A DNA stretch of 64,000 bases, from assembly GCA_048264105.1 (NCBI GenBank), contig JBLXDJ010000002.1, positions 434,001-498,000 on the forward strand, written 5' to 3'. The stretch is from Oceanospirillum sp048264105 (lineage in GTDB: Bacteria > Pseudomonadota > Gammaproteobacteria > Pseudomonadales > Halomonadaceae). Within the stretch, counting starts at the first letter, position 1, and each line of letters starts with the position of its first letter. The notes beneath the pieces were generated by a model, which did no database searches, was not told the origin of the DNA, and saw nothing but the letters and a program-made list of their open reading frames with translations. A program made the translations under genes and the position numbers. Below are positions 17,274 through 26,410 of the stretch, piece after piece.

Positions 17274-17948
17274 TTAGTTTTTGACCTGAGCCAGCTCGGC
17301 GCGCATTGCGTCGATGGTGGTTTTGTAGTCGTCAGTGTTGAAGATGGCAGAACCTGCTACAAAAGTGTCGGCACCGGCTTCAGCGATTTCACGGATGTTC
17401 TGAATACCCACGCCGCCGTCGATCTCCAGACGGATGTCGTAACCGCTTTCGTCGATAATCTTGCGTGCCTGACGCAGCTTATCCAGAGTACCCGGAATAA
17501 ACTTCTGGCCACCAAAGCCCGGGTTAACCGACATCAGCAGTACCACATCTACTTTATCCAGCACGTAGTCCAGATAATGCAGCGGTGTAGCCGGGTTAAA
17601 TACCAGACCGGATTTGCAGCCACCGTCACGAATCATCGACAGGGAGCGGTCAATATGATCGGAGGCTTCCGGGTGGAAGGTGATCCAGCTGGCGCCTGCA
17701 TCGATAAAGTCGCCGATCATGCGATCTACCGGAGAAACCATCAGGTGAACGTCAATCGGAGCCGTTACTCCATGGTTGCGCAGTGCTTTACACACCATCG
17801 GACCGATGGTCAGATTCGGAACGTAGTGATTGTCCATCACATCAAAGTGAACCACATCGGCACCGCTGGCCAGCACGTTATCGACCTCTTCACCTAAACG
17901 AGCAAAGTCAGCGGATAGAATGGAAGGGGCGATTTTAAAATCAGACAT
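17274..17948 (-). CDS. rpe: Ribulose-phosphate 3-epimerase
   Basis: This 224-residue TIM-barrel metalloenzyme of the pentose phosphate pathway interconverts ribulose 5-phosphate and xylulose 5-phosphate. The motifs SILSADFARLGEE, HFDVMDNHYVPNLT, HLMV, MSVNPGFGGQKF and EIDGGV, which supply metal and phosphate ligands, are all present. Length is typical. Confidence 0.96.
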   Translation of the reverse strand: MSDFKIAPSILSADFARLGEEVDNVLASGADVVHFDVMDNHYVPNLTIGPMVCKALRNHGVTAPIDVHLMVSPVDRMIGDFIDAGASWITFHPEASDHIDRSLSMIRDGGCKSGLVFNPATPLHYLDYVLDKVDVVLLMSVNPGFGGQKFIPGTLDKLRQARKIIDESGYDIRLEIDGGVGIQNIREIAEAGADTFVAGSAIFNTDDYKTTIDAMRAELAQVKN

Positions 17949-18242
17949 CAGGTTCTCTCATCGGTCTTAAACTATACGGGCCAGCCGAAGGGGCTGAGGT
18001 TCAGGTGGCGCTATTTTAACCAAAGGCGGGTCACAGTGCTATCCGCCAGGGAGGTCTGTCTTCGTCGTACTTCTTTATTGTCTTCCCCCTTGTCCGATGG
18101 GTTCTTAATTCACGGCGGGTTATTTATACTGGCTACAGATTTTACGGCACAGTTAATGCATTGAAATGTAAAGGTTTCAGTTTTACCGCAGGCAGGAGGC
18201 AAACCTCTGCCTGTGCCATGGTTACAGTAACGGGATAACGGC

Positions 18243-19532
18243 ATGGTTTGTTCAGGGTGGAAATTAAATTCATGGTTATCGATGCGGCTTTCAGTTCCGG
18301 CACGTATGTCGTGCCGTCTGTTGGCGCGTCGTTTTTTGCTGCTTGGCTTACTGGTTGCTTCTGTCGTAACAGCTCCTGTCCTATGGGCTGCGGAAGAGGA
18401 TGAGCCTCTTGATGGCGAGGACGCACAGGAAGAACCGGCAAAACCAAAAGAGCCACCCAAGCCTTATATTGTTCCCAACGCCGAGAAAACCCGTTTTGAT
18501 GTTCTGGCTCAGCAGGCAAATCCCAGAGAAGTTCTTCTGCTGAATGCCAATCAGGAAGAGTTTCTGTCTCTGTACCGCCCGGAGCATACGCCAAAAGCTC
18601 ACGGAGCTCTGGTGATTCTGCATATTGAAGATGGCCATCCTGACTGGCCGATGGTGGTCAATCCGGTGCGTACGCAGATGCCGGATTTTGGCTGGGCAAC
18701 CCTTTCAGTGGCGATTCCAAGTCCCGGCCCGGCGGAGATTCCTGAGCGCACCCTGCCGGCAACACTGGTGCTGACCGGTATGCCGAAAACGGAAGAATCA
18801 GAAGAGGAGGCTCCCGCTGAAGAGGGCGAAGGTGCTGAAGGCGAAGAGGGACTGGCTGAGGATGCACCGGAAGAAGCTCCTGCAGAGCCTGAGACCGTAC
18901 CCGATGAAGAGGGTGATGAGTTGGGTGAAGAGGGTGGCGAAGGCGGTGAGCCTAAAGCCGATTGGCCGCCGCCTAAACCAACTTTTGTTCCCGTGGAGGA
19001 CAAAGGGCCGCTGGCTGATCGTATTGATGCCCGTATTAACGCTGCGGTTTCGCATCTGTTAGGCCAGGGTTATGAGCAGATTGTCTTTGTTGGTCATGGC
19101 GTGGGCGCTCTCTGGATTATGGATTATCTGAAAGATAATCCGGCTCCACCGGAGCAGGCTGTTGTAATGATTCAGCCTCGTATGCCACAGCGTAATATTG
19201 AGGTCGATCTGCCATCGTTATTGCTGGAGCAACAGCGGCCTATTCTGGATCTGTACTATGACGATAATCGCTTCGATCAGGCGTTTGCCAGAGATCGGGC
19301 TAATTTTGCCCGCCGCTCCGGAAATCCGCATTACCGCCAGACCCGTCTTGGGGGGCTGGGATTGCAGTCCGGTCAGTCGGAGGCGAAAGATCGTCGTGTG
19401 GTTCAGTCTCTGAGAGGCTGGCTGGATTATCTCTATCAGTTTGAAGAAGATGAGCGTGAGCCAGCGGACTCCTTCATTAAAGGCCCTATCCGGTCGCTCT
19501 ATGAAGAACGGATGGAGCGCTCCCGTTACTGA
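18243..19532 (+). CDS. Exported DUF3530-like protein with acidic insert
   Basis: This 429-residue protein has a signal peptide (hydrophobic stretch about 31-49, cleavage near WAA/EE). It resembles the DUF3530 family of alpha/beta-hydrolase-like proteins. Where active hydrolases have G-x-S-x-G, it has G284-H-G-V-G288 (FVGHGVGALW), so the usual nucleophile serine is absent. Residues about 183-237 are a low-complexity acidic stretch, mostly Glu with Ala, Gly and Pro, inserted before the GHG core. Other ATGs at 18282 and 18306 (codons 14 and 22) would give more compact signal peptides, and none has a strong ribosome-binding site. Function unknown. Confidence 0.72.
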   Translation: MVCSGWKLNSWLSMRLSVPARMSCRLLARRFLLLGLLVASVVTAPVLWAAEEDEPLDGEDAQEEPAKPKEPPKPYIVPNAEKTRFDVLAQQANPREVLLLNANQEEFLSLYRPEHTPKAHGALVILHIEDGHPDWPMVVNPVRTQMPDFGWATLSVAIPSPGPAEIPERTLPATLVLTGMPKTEESEEEAPAEEGEGAEGEEGLAEDAPEEAPAEPETVPDEEGDELGEEGGEGGEPKADWPPPKPTFVPVEDKGPLADRIDARINAAVSHLLGQGYEQIVFVGHGVGALWIMDYLKDNPAPPEQAVVMIQPRMPQRNIEVDLPSLLLEQQRPILDLYYDDNRFDQAFARDRANFARRSGNPHYRQTRLGGLGLQSGQSEAKDRRVVQSLRGWLDYLYQFEEDEREPADSFIKGPIRSLYEERMERSRY

Positions 19533-19574
19533 TTTCGGATGGCGCTAAGCAGCCGCTGTTGAATAATCATCAAT

Positions 19575-19614
19575 AAAAAAGCACCGCTGGCGTTGAGCTG
19601 TCGGTGCTTTTTTT
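19575..19614. terminator. Bidirectional terminator between the DUF3530-like gene and djlA
   Basis: GCACCG (19581-19586) pairs with CGGTGC (19602-19607), preceded by six A and followed by seven T, so it serves both convergent genes. Confidence 0.85.
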
Positions 19615-19660
19615 GTGCCCGTTTCAGGCGGCTTTGAAAGGTCATAACATGCCGGTTGGG

Positions 19661-20620
19661 TCAGAAGGTTTTCCGGCTTTTCTTTATCAGCTGATATGCG
19701 GCCTGAAGTTGTTGTGATAACTCCTTAGCGCGGGCCTGTTCTGATGGGCTGGCGTTTTTTCCTGCCAGCTTGTCCGGGTGCACCTTGGATATTTTCTGGC
19801 GGTACGCTTTTTTCAGACTGGCTGGGTCACAATCCGGTGCGACGCCTAAGAGCTGATAAGCGGCGTTCAGTTCCTGTCCGAAACTGGTGTAAGCGTTAGA
19901 GCGGTGGTGTTGGCGATACCCTGAGTGGGATCCCCACTCTTGCCTTTCTCTCTGCTGATTTGATGTCTTGTCCTGTTGCCAGCGTTGCTGTTCATTCCGG
20001 TGTTCATGTTTGTGTTCATCGCGGCCGGAGGTGTACTGGCGGGCGTTGTCCTGCCAGGCCTTTCGGTATTGCTGACGAATCGTTTGGAACTGTTCGGGGT
20101 TTATCCCGGCATGAAACGCCGCCATGCCCAGTGTTTCAACCAGCTGGGTATCCGCACGACCTTCCGCATAGAGCAGCTGAAACTGATAGTGCAGCCATTC
20201 CATTTTCTTTCCGGTGCGTTGTTTGAAGCGTTTTTTAAACCGGCTGATCAGGGAGTAAGGCAGCTCCGGTTGGTTTTTTCCGGTATTGAAGGCTTCAATC
20301 GCTGCTAAGCGCTCATCCGCCGAGAGCGCCATAGATGACATGATGTATTCAGTTGCGTGAATCTCCTGCTGGGAGACCTGCCCGTCAGCTTTCGCTAAAT
20401 AGCCCAGCATCTGAAAGGTGATCTGAAAAAAGAGGCTTTCATCTTTGCTGCGATAGCGCTTGCCATAGGGAGCCTTGGGAGCTTTGTCGAGATAGCTGTT
20501 GAGTTTTTTGTCCAGCAGGTAGCCGAGCAGAAAGCCGATAATCATCCCACGCCAGCCCCAGGTCAGCATGCCGGTTAACAGACCGGTGATTTTAAATGAG
20601 ATCAGGAATCGGCTTTTCAT
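19661..20620 (-). CDS. djlA: DjlA-type membrane-anchored DnaJ co-chaperone
   Basis: This 319-residue protein has one N-terminal membrane segment (about 12-36) with closely spaced glycines, a TerB-like helical domain (about 60-190) and a polar Gln/His/Arg-rich linker (195-245). The C-terminal J domain (253-318) contains HPDK at 281-284. It would stimulate DnaK ATPase at the inner membrane. It starts five bases after the murU stop, so translation is probably coupled within amgK-murU-djlA, a gene order known from Pseudomonas. Confidence 0.9.
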   Translation of the reverse strand: MKSRFLISFKITGLLTGMLTWGWRGMIIGFLLGYLLDKKLNSYLDKAPKAPYGKRYRSKDESLFFQITFQMLGYLAKADGQVSQQEIHATEYIMSSMALSADERLAAIEAFNTGKNQPELPYSLISRFKKRFKQRTGKKMEWLHYQFQLLYAEGRADTQLVETLGMAAFHAGINPEQFQTIRQQYRKAWQDNARQYTSGRDEHKHEHRNEQQRWQQDKTSNQQRERQEWGSHSGYRQHHRSNAYTSFGQELNAAYQLLGVAPDCDPASLKKAYRQKISKVHPDKLAGKNASPSEQARAKELSQQLQAAYQLIKKSRKTF

Positions 20621-20625
20621 GGGGG

Positions 20626-21339
20626 TTATATCTGATCCTTCAGGATTTTCTCTTCGAGCTGTTTCAGTCTTTCCGGTGTGCCGACGTCCAGCCAGTAACC
20701 GTCAAAATGCTCGCCGGTGATCTGTCCCTTTTCTGCTGCATTTTTCAGTAGCGGCCCAAGGGCAAGAGGTGGGGGGGAGATCTGGCTTGTGGGGATCAGT
20801 TTGGGATCAAGCAGGCTGATGCCACTGAAGGTGAGTGCTGACAATGAGGTATCAGTCGATTCAGTATTGTCTGGTTTTCGCTGGACGTTGCCATCGGCGG
20901 CCAGCAGGAAATCTCCCCCGGGATTGTGCTCAGGGTTAGATGCCAGAATCAGATGGCCCAGCGTATCGTTATTGAGCTGAGGCAGCTTGGCGAGATCGTA
21001 ATCGCACCAGACGTCCCCATTGACCAGGAGCAGGGGCGAGTCCCAATCCAGATCGCCCTGTTCCAGTGCTTTCTGAATGCCGCCTGCGGTCTCCAGAGGC
21101 TGATCTTCAAAGGAGAGACGAATAGCAACCGGCCAGAGTAGGGAGGCGATAAACTCCTGAATCTGTTCCGCCAGATAGCTGATGTTGATTACGATCGTAT
21201 CGACACCCGCATCGATCAGGCGCTCAATCTGGTGTTCCAGCAGAGGCTTGCCTGCGACCTTAAGCAGAGGTTTGGGGGTGTGATCGGTCAGCGGCCGCAT
21301 TCGGGTGCCCAGCCCGGCGGCTAATATCATCGCCTGCAT
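20626..21339 (-). CDS. murU: N-acetylmuramate alpha-1-phosphate uridylyltransferase MurU
   Basis: This 237-residue nucleotidyltransferase transfers UMP from UTP to MurNAc-1-phosphate, giving UDP-MurNAc in the peptidoglycan recycling route that bypasses MurA. The N-terminal signature ILAAGLGTRMRPLTDHTPKP is the nucleotide-binding loop of this superfamily. I place the start at ATG 21339 (MQAMILAAG), one base after the amgK stop; an upstream start would overlap amgK by 15 codons. Adjacent amgK supplies the substrate, which makes MurU much more likely than a generic mannose-1-phosphate guanylyltransferase. Confidence 0.9.
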   Translation of the reverse strand: MQAMILAAGLGTRMRPLTDHTPKPLLKVAGKPLLEHQIERLIDAGVDTIVINISYLAEQIQEFIASLLWPVAIRLSFEDQPLETAGGIQKALEQGDLDWDSPLLLVNGDVWCDYDLAKLPQLNNDTLGHLILASNPEHNPGGDFLLAADGNVQRKPDNTESTDTSLSALTFSGISLLDPKLIPTSQISPPPLALGPLLKNAAEKGQITGEHFDGYWLDVGTPERLKQLEEKILKDQI

Positions 21340-21340
21340 C

Positions 21341-22390
21341 TTATGCGTTTTCTCTGATCGGTTGTGCCTGTTGCTGTTTGTCATTTAGCGCCGGAACGAT
21401 TCTGGCCAGTAACCACTGATGGAAGCGATTCAGGTTCTGATATTCACCGGTTGCTTCCAGCAGGTGTTGCAGGGTGAGAGGAATGTCGTTCAGGTAACCG
21501 GATTTGCCATCTCTCAGCCACAGGCGGCAGAAAATACCCAGCACCTTGATATGGCGCTGTGCGCCCATAAGGTCGAACTCCTGACGGAATTTCTCTTTGG
21601 AGTAATCTTCAGGCAGAAGCTCCGCCAGTTTCGCTTCCTGCAGATAGTGGTCGCGCCATTCGGCTACGGCATCGGCAGGCCAGTGGATGTAGCAGTCTTT
21701 CAGAAGTGACACCAGATCGTAGGTCATGGGGCCCTGGACGGCATCCTGAAAATCGATGATGCCGATTTTCTCCTCGTCCGTCAGCATCAGGTTGCGGGAG
21801 TGGTAGTCGCGATGCACAGGAACCTGCGGCTGTTGAAGTGCGCTATGGCAAAGGTATTCAAACGTGTGATCCAGCAGGCTGATCTCTTCATCGCTCAGTT
21901 CCAGTCCGAGCCACTGCAGACAGAACCACTCTTTGAACAGCTCCATCTCCCTTAACAGAAGCTCGTGATCATAGGGCGGCAGTTCCAGATCAGCGGTCAG
22001 CTGAAGTTTGACCAGGCTTTCGATGGAATCCCGGTAAAGCACATCAGCCCGTGCCTGACTCTGGCGCAGGTTGCTGAGCAGCTGGTTATCGCCAAAGTCT
22101 TCCAGTAACAGAAAGCCCTGAGTAATGTCCTGGGCAATAATCTCAGGCACGCGAACGCCCTGCCGGAACCAATGGCGGGCGATACGGACAAAAGGAGCGC
22201 AGTCTTCTTCCGGTGGTGGAGCATCCATTACGATATAGGTCGTGTCTTTTGCGTTTGTGTGGCCGTTATTCCAGTTAAGCCGATAGTAACGACGGAAGCT
22301 GGCATCACCGGCAACCATTTCAAGTTCCGGTTGACTGATATTGGTTGCCTGAGACAGCCACTGGCAAAGCTGAGTATATCGTGCGTTCAT
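21341..22390 (-). CDS. amgK: N-acetylmuramate/N-acetylglucosamine anomeric kinase AmgK
   Basis: This 349-residue aminoglycoside-phosphotransferase-fold kinase phosphorylates the anomeric carbon of MurNAc and GlcNAc. The catalytic VHRDYHSRNLM loop and the metal-binding IIDFQDAVQGP segment are present. Together with MurU it forms the MurNAc recycling branch found in Pseudomonas and many Gram-negatives but absent from E. coli. Strains with this pathway can be intrinsically less sensitive to fosfomycin. It is divergent from lptD, with 286 bases between. Confidence 0.92.
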   Translation of the reverse strand: MNARYTQLCQWLSQATNISQPELEMVAGDASFRRYYRLNWNNGHTNAKDTTYIVMDAPPPEEDCAPFVRIARHWFRQGVRVPEIIAQDITQGFLLLEDFGDNQLLSNLRQSQARADVLYRDSIESLVKLQLTADLELPPYDHELLLREMELFKEWFCLQWLGLELSDEEISLLDHTFEYLCHSALQQPQVPVHRDYHSRNLMLTDEEKIGIIDFQDAVQGPMTYDLVSLLKDCYIHWPADAVAEWRDHYLQEAKLAELLPEDYSKEKFRQEFDLMGAQRHIKVLGIFCRLWLRDGKSGYLNDIPLTLQHLLEATGEYQNLNRFHQWLLARIVPALNDKQQQAQPIRENA

Positions 22391-22593
22391 GTGCTCTCCT
22401 TATGGTGGCTGTATTATGGCAAAAGCCCGTGGGGCTGCCCACTGCTCAGATGCAGGCTTTTGTAATGACAGAATATTTTTCCGTTACAGCGGAATATTCA
22501 AAGCAAATCAGCAGGAATTTTTTGCGTAATGCGTGCTGATTTTATCGCAGTCATTGGGCTGGGAGAGGCGATGAAGTAAACTCCCCGAGCCGT

Positions 22594-22615
22594 TATAATT
22601 TAAAGTCGCTATAAT
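22594..22615 (+). promoter_or_regulatory. Two perfect -10 hexamers upstream of lptD
   Basis: TATAAT occurs at 22594-22599 and again at 22610-22615, 62-83 bases before the lptD start codon. Neither has a good TTGACA-like partner 16-18 bases upstream, so I mark the region rather than a defined start site. I looked for a sigma-E promoter (GGAACTT...TCTGA) and found no clean match. Confidence 0.4.
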
Positions 22616-22676
22616 ATTGCGTTTTTAGTTTGTCGGGCAGCTAATGCTGAACACCAACCCTAAGTAAGGATCTTGC

Positions 22677-25109
22677 TTGAAATTGTCAGCTTCATACTCA
22701 GATCTTGTGGCCTGCTCTGTATCCCGGGTCAGGCGGACTTTGCTTTCGGGTGGAGTCGCATTGGGTTGTGCTTTGATATCCGGACTTTTTTCGGGCGTTG
22801 CATCAGCTCAGTCTGATAAATCTTATTTTCTTGATTGGGTTCCAAGATCTGACTTCCCGGAGCAGGAACAGGCTACGCTACCCTCGTTTTGTGCCGGTGG
22901 CTATCGTCCTCAGCCATATATTCACCCGGAAGGTCAGTCGACCCAGATCACTGCAGAATCAGCTGATTATCTTGCTGATGGCAGTATTCATCTGAAAGGT
23001 AAGGTTCGTATTCTAAGCCCTGAGATGAGCTTACAGGCTGAAGAGGCGACGGTATCGTCTGACAGATCAAAAATTGAAGCGATTAACTATGTGACGCTAC
23101 GCCAGGACGGCGTGGTCGTGCATGGCGATAAAGGGACGTTTGACCTGGAAAACGACCAGTTTGAAATTGTAAATCCGGTGTATGCGATCCCCGGTGATGG
23201 CATGCGAGGTCGTGCTGCAACAATTACTCAGTCCGGACCCGGTGAAGTTTCGATTGCCGGAGGAAGTTATACCTCATGCGCGCCCGGTGATAACAGCTGG
23301 AGGCTTGTGGGGAGTGATATAGATCTTGACCAGGAGAGTGGCTTTGGTACCGCGGTTCATGCCCGGTTAGAGCTTGCGGATATCCCCGTTTTTTACTGGC
23401 CATATTTCAGGTTTCCAATTGATGATCGCCGGCATACGGGGTTGCTGATGCCATCCCTTTCAGTAGGAAGCGATGGCTTAGAAGAGTATGAGCAGCCTCT
23501 TTACCTGAACCTTGCCCCAAATGCTGACGCAACTCTGAGTCCTCGCTGGTATAAAGATCGTGGCGTGTTACTGAACTCTGAATTTCGCCTTTTAGCCACC
23601 GAAAACCATTACGGTGAGGTTTCAAGTTCATATTTTCAAAATGACCCTGATTTTGGTGATGATCGCCAGCTGAGTCAGTTGATCCTTAAAGGTAAACCTG
23701 CTGATCGTTGGCGCTATCGGGTCGATTATTCAGAAGCTTCTGATGACTATTTTCTGAATGACTTTGAAGCCGGCTTTAGTGCATCTAATACCCGTGAGCT
23801 TCTACAGCTGGCTGAGGCAGAAGGCCGCTACGATAACTGGCAACTGATCGCCCGGGTTCAGGGCTATCAGCAGCTGGATCCTGATCTGGATGATGAGGAT
23901 AAGGTTTATTACAAGCTGCCGGAGTTGCAGGCGAACGGACGCTGGCGAAACGATGGGCTAACTTACGGGGTGAATTCGCAGTGGGTTGCTTTCAGTCGTG
24001 ATATCAATAATCCGGTTACAGGTAGTGTGACCAATGGTGCTGTTGACTGGGGGACATCTCTGCAGGCTAACCGATATCATCTTGAGCCTTTTGCAGAATA
24101 TCGTGACGATTCACTTTGGGGGTATTGGCTGGTTAAGGGGCGCCTGATGCAAACCGGTTATCATTTGGATGATCAGCCCAACGGTGTCGATGATTCGACT
24201 CAGCGTATGATTCCGGTGGTTTCTGCTGATGGCGGTCTGTATTTTGAACGTGAAATGCAATTGTTTGAAAGTGATTACATTCAAACCCTGGAACCACGGA
24301 TTTTCTTTACGGCATCTCCAACTGAAGAGCAGGTAGATAATCCTGTTTTTGATACGGCAGAATATGCGTTTGATATTAACCAGCTTTACCGGGATACCCG
24401 TTTTTCCGGCGTGGATCGTGCGGGTGATCTGATTAAGACCTCGTTAGGGGTGACCAGCCGTTTTATCGCAAATGACAGTGGTCGTGAACATCTGACATTG
24501 AATGCCGGTCAGGCTTTTTATGGTAAAGACCGGACCGTTACCACGAGTTCAGATCCGAATGAAGAGGTTAGCTATTTTCACTCCAGAGACAGCTCTCCTT
24601 TGATTCTGCAGGCTTTGTGGCAGCCAACGGATCGCCTGATGGCAAAAATTACCCGTCAGTGGGATTACAATAAGGATCGTCTGGAGCGTCAGGATCAGCA
24701 GGTCACGGCCTTATTGCCCGGTGGTACAACCATGATGGTTCGCCACTCCCGCGCATTATCTAACTGTACCCTGTTAGATAACTGTGAAGCGGATGATGAA
24801 ACCTATTCTGAAGTGGCTGATCTAGGGCTGCTTTATCCGTTTAATGATCAGTGGCGAACTTTTTTTGCGCACAAGCAGGATCTTAAAAATGATACCCGCC
24901 TGGAACAGATTGCGGGTGTCGAATATGAAAGCTGTTGCTGGCTGGTGCGCTTTGCCCGGCATCAGTGGCAAACCAGCAGCAGTACGTCGACCTCGGACGA
25001 TTCCATTGGTATTCAGCTTGTGCTGAAAGGATTTGGTGGAATCGGACAGAAAAGTTCATTTGCCCAGATGGAAGAATACATTCCGGGCTATACACCTATT
25101 ACTAAGTAG
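22677..25109 (+). CDS. lptD: LPS-assembly outer membrane protein LptD
   Basis: This 810-residue outer-membrane protein inserts LPS in the outer leaflet with LptE. It has a signal peptide with ASA cleavage near residue 44, a periplasmic OstA/beta-jellyroll domain (about 85-200) and a long beta-barrel. The four cysteines needed for the inter-domain disulfides are kept: Cys72, Cys201 and the adjacent pair Cys753-Cys754. The start is TTG at 22677, with AAGGA six bases before it; no in-frame ATG precedes the signal peptide. It heads the operon lptD-surA-pdxA-rsmA-apaG-apaH. Confidence 0.95.
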   Translation: MKLSASYSDLVACSVSRVRRTLLSGGVALGCALISGLFSGVASAQSDKSYFLDWVPRSDFPEQEQATLPSFCAGGYRPQPYIHPEGQSTQITAESADYLADGSIHLKGKVRILSPEMSLQAEEATVSSDRSKIEAINYVTLRQDGVVVHGDKGTFDLENDQFEIVNPVYAIPGDGMRGRAATITQSGPGEVSIAGGSYTSCAPGDNSWRLVGSDIDLDQESGFGTAVHARLELADIPVFYWPYFRFPIDDRRHTGLLMPSLSVGSDGLEEYEQPLYLNLAPNADATLSPRWYKDRGVLLNSEFRLLATENHYGEVSSSYFQNDPDFGDDRQLSQLILKGKPADRWRYRVDYSEASDDYFLNDFEAGFSASNTRELLQLAEAEGRYDNWQLIARVQGYQQLDPDLDDEDKVYYKLPELQANGRWRNDGLTYGVNSQWVAFSRDINNPVTGSVTNGAVDWGTSLQANRYHLEPFAEYRDDSLWGYWLVKGRLMQTGYHLDDQPNGVDDSTQRMIPVVSADGGLYFEREMQLFESDYIQTLEPRIFFTASPTEEQVDNPVFDTAEYAFDINQLYRDTRFSGVDRAGDLIKTSLGVTSRFIANDSGREHLTLNAGQAFYGKDRTVTTSSDPNEEVSYFHSRDSSPLILQALWQPTDRLMAKITRQWDYNKDRLERQDQQVTALLPGGTTMMVRHSRALSNCTLLDNCEADDETYSEVADLGLLYPFNDQWRTFFAHKQDLKNDTRLEQIAGVEYESCCWLVRFARHQWQTSSSTSTSDDSIGIQLVLKGFGGIGQKSSFAQMEEYIPGYTPITK

Positions 25110-25117
25110 TAACACCC

Positions 25118-26398
25118 ATGATGAATAAAGCAGTTAACTGGATCGTTTTAAGTTTATCGCTGGCATTTGCTCTATCTGCCCACGCCGCCCGGGAACCACT
25201 GGATCAGGTGGTTGCGGTTGTGAATCAGGAAGCCCTGATGCAGTCAGAGCTGGAGGCCAAGCTGGATTCGGTTTATCAGAATCTCCGCCAGCGTAATATT
25301 ACTCCCCCTTCCCGGGATACCCTGCGTAAGCAGGTTCTGGATCGTCTGATTCTGGATACGATACAGATGCAGAAAGCGGAAGAGTCCGGTATGCGTGTCT
25401 CAGATGCGGAACTTAATAAGGCGCTGACCAATGTCGCGCGTCAGAATAAAATGACGTTGCAACAGTTTCAGCAGGTTCTGGAGCGTCAGGGGATTCCGTT
25501 CAGCAGTGTTCGTGAGCAGATCAGTCGTGAACTTCTGATCAGCCAGCTGCGTCAGCGTCGGGTTGGTGAGCGTATCCGCATCTCTGAGCAGGAGGTGGAT
25601 AACTTTCTGGCTCAGGAAAAGACAGAACTGAGCAGTACGGATTATCGTCTGCAGCAAATTACCGTATCGATCCCTGAAAAAGCGACACCCCAGCAGGTCG
25701 CCGAGGCTGATCAAAAGGCGCAGGAGATCTACCAGCTGCTGATGCAGGGTGAAGATTTCAGCCAGTTGGCGATCCGTATGTCTGATGATGAGTACGCTTT
25801 GCAGGGTGGTGAAATGGACTGGCGTCGTGGCAGTGAGTTGCCGGTGCTTCTGGCCGATCAGGTTCCTGCGATGGGCATTAATGAGATTTCACTCCCTCTG
25901 CGTAGTCCATCCGGCTTCCACATCATACGTTTACTGGAAAAACGCGGCGGGCCGACCAAGCTGGTCACCGAGACGCTGGTTCGTCATATTCTGATCTCCC
26001 CAACGGCGCTGCGTACCGATGCTCAGGCCCGGACACTGATCAATAAGCTACGCCAACGTATTCAGAAAGGTGAAGATTTTGCTGAGCTGGCGCGTACCTA
26101 TTCTGATGACAAGGCCTCCGCTGGTGATGGCGGTAATCTGGGCTGGGCCAAGCCGGGTAAGTACGTGCCTCAGTTTGAAGCCTCTATCCAGAATACGTCT
26201 GTAAATGGCATCAGCCCTGCTTTCAGATCTCAGTTCGGTTGGCACATTCTCCGTGTGGAGGGCCGTCGAAGTCAGGATATCGGTGATCAGGTTGTCCGCG
26301 AACAGGCCCGTCAGCAGCTGTTTAAGCGTAAGTTCGATACTGAGCTGGATAACTGGTTACGGGAACAGAAAGCTGCCGCGTATATCGAAATCCGTTAA
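25118..26398 (+). CDS. surA: Periplasmic chaperone and peptidyl-prolyl isomerase SurA
   Basis: This 426-residue protein has a signal peptide (cleaved near AHA/AREP), a SurA N-terminal chaperone domain and two parvulin (PpiC) domains (about 172-275 and 285-385). A C-terminal helix packs on the chaperone core. It escorts unfolded outer-membrane proteins, LptD included, to the BAM complex. It begins eight bases after lptD. Confidence 0.96.
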   Translation: MMNKAVNWIVLSLSLAFALSAHAAREPLDQVVAVVNQEALMQSELEAKLDSVYQNLRQRNITPPSRDTLRKQVLDRLILDTIQMQKAEESGMRVSDAELNKALTNVARQNKMTLQQFQQVLERQGIPFSSVREQISRELLISQLRQRRVGERIRISEQEVDNFLAQEKTELSSTDYRLQQITVSIPEKATPQQVAEADQKAQEIYQLLMQGEDFSQLAIRMSDDEYALQGGEMDWRRGSELPVLLADQVPAMGINEISLPLRSPSGFHIIRLLEKRGGPTKLVTETLVRHILISPTALRTDAQARTLINKLRQRIQKGEDFAELARTYSDDKASAGDGGNLGWAKPGKYVPQFEASIQNTSVNGISPAFRSQFGWHILRVEGRRSQDIGDQVVREQARQQLFKRKFDTELDNWLREQKAAAYIEIR

Positions 26399-26410
26399 GA
26401 GGTCCGCATT

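Noticed and set aside
22500..22560. Sigma-E promoter for lptD (GGAATTT ... TGCTGA)
   Set aside because: The spacing between the boxes is about 13 bases rather than the 16 or so required.
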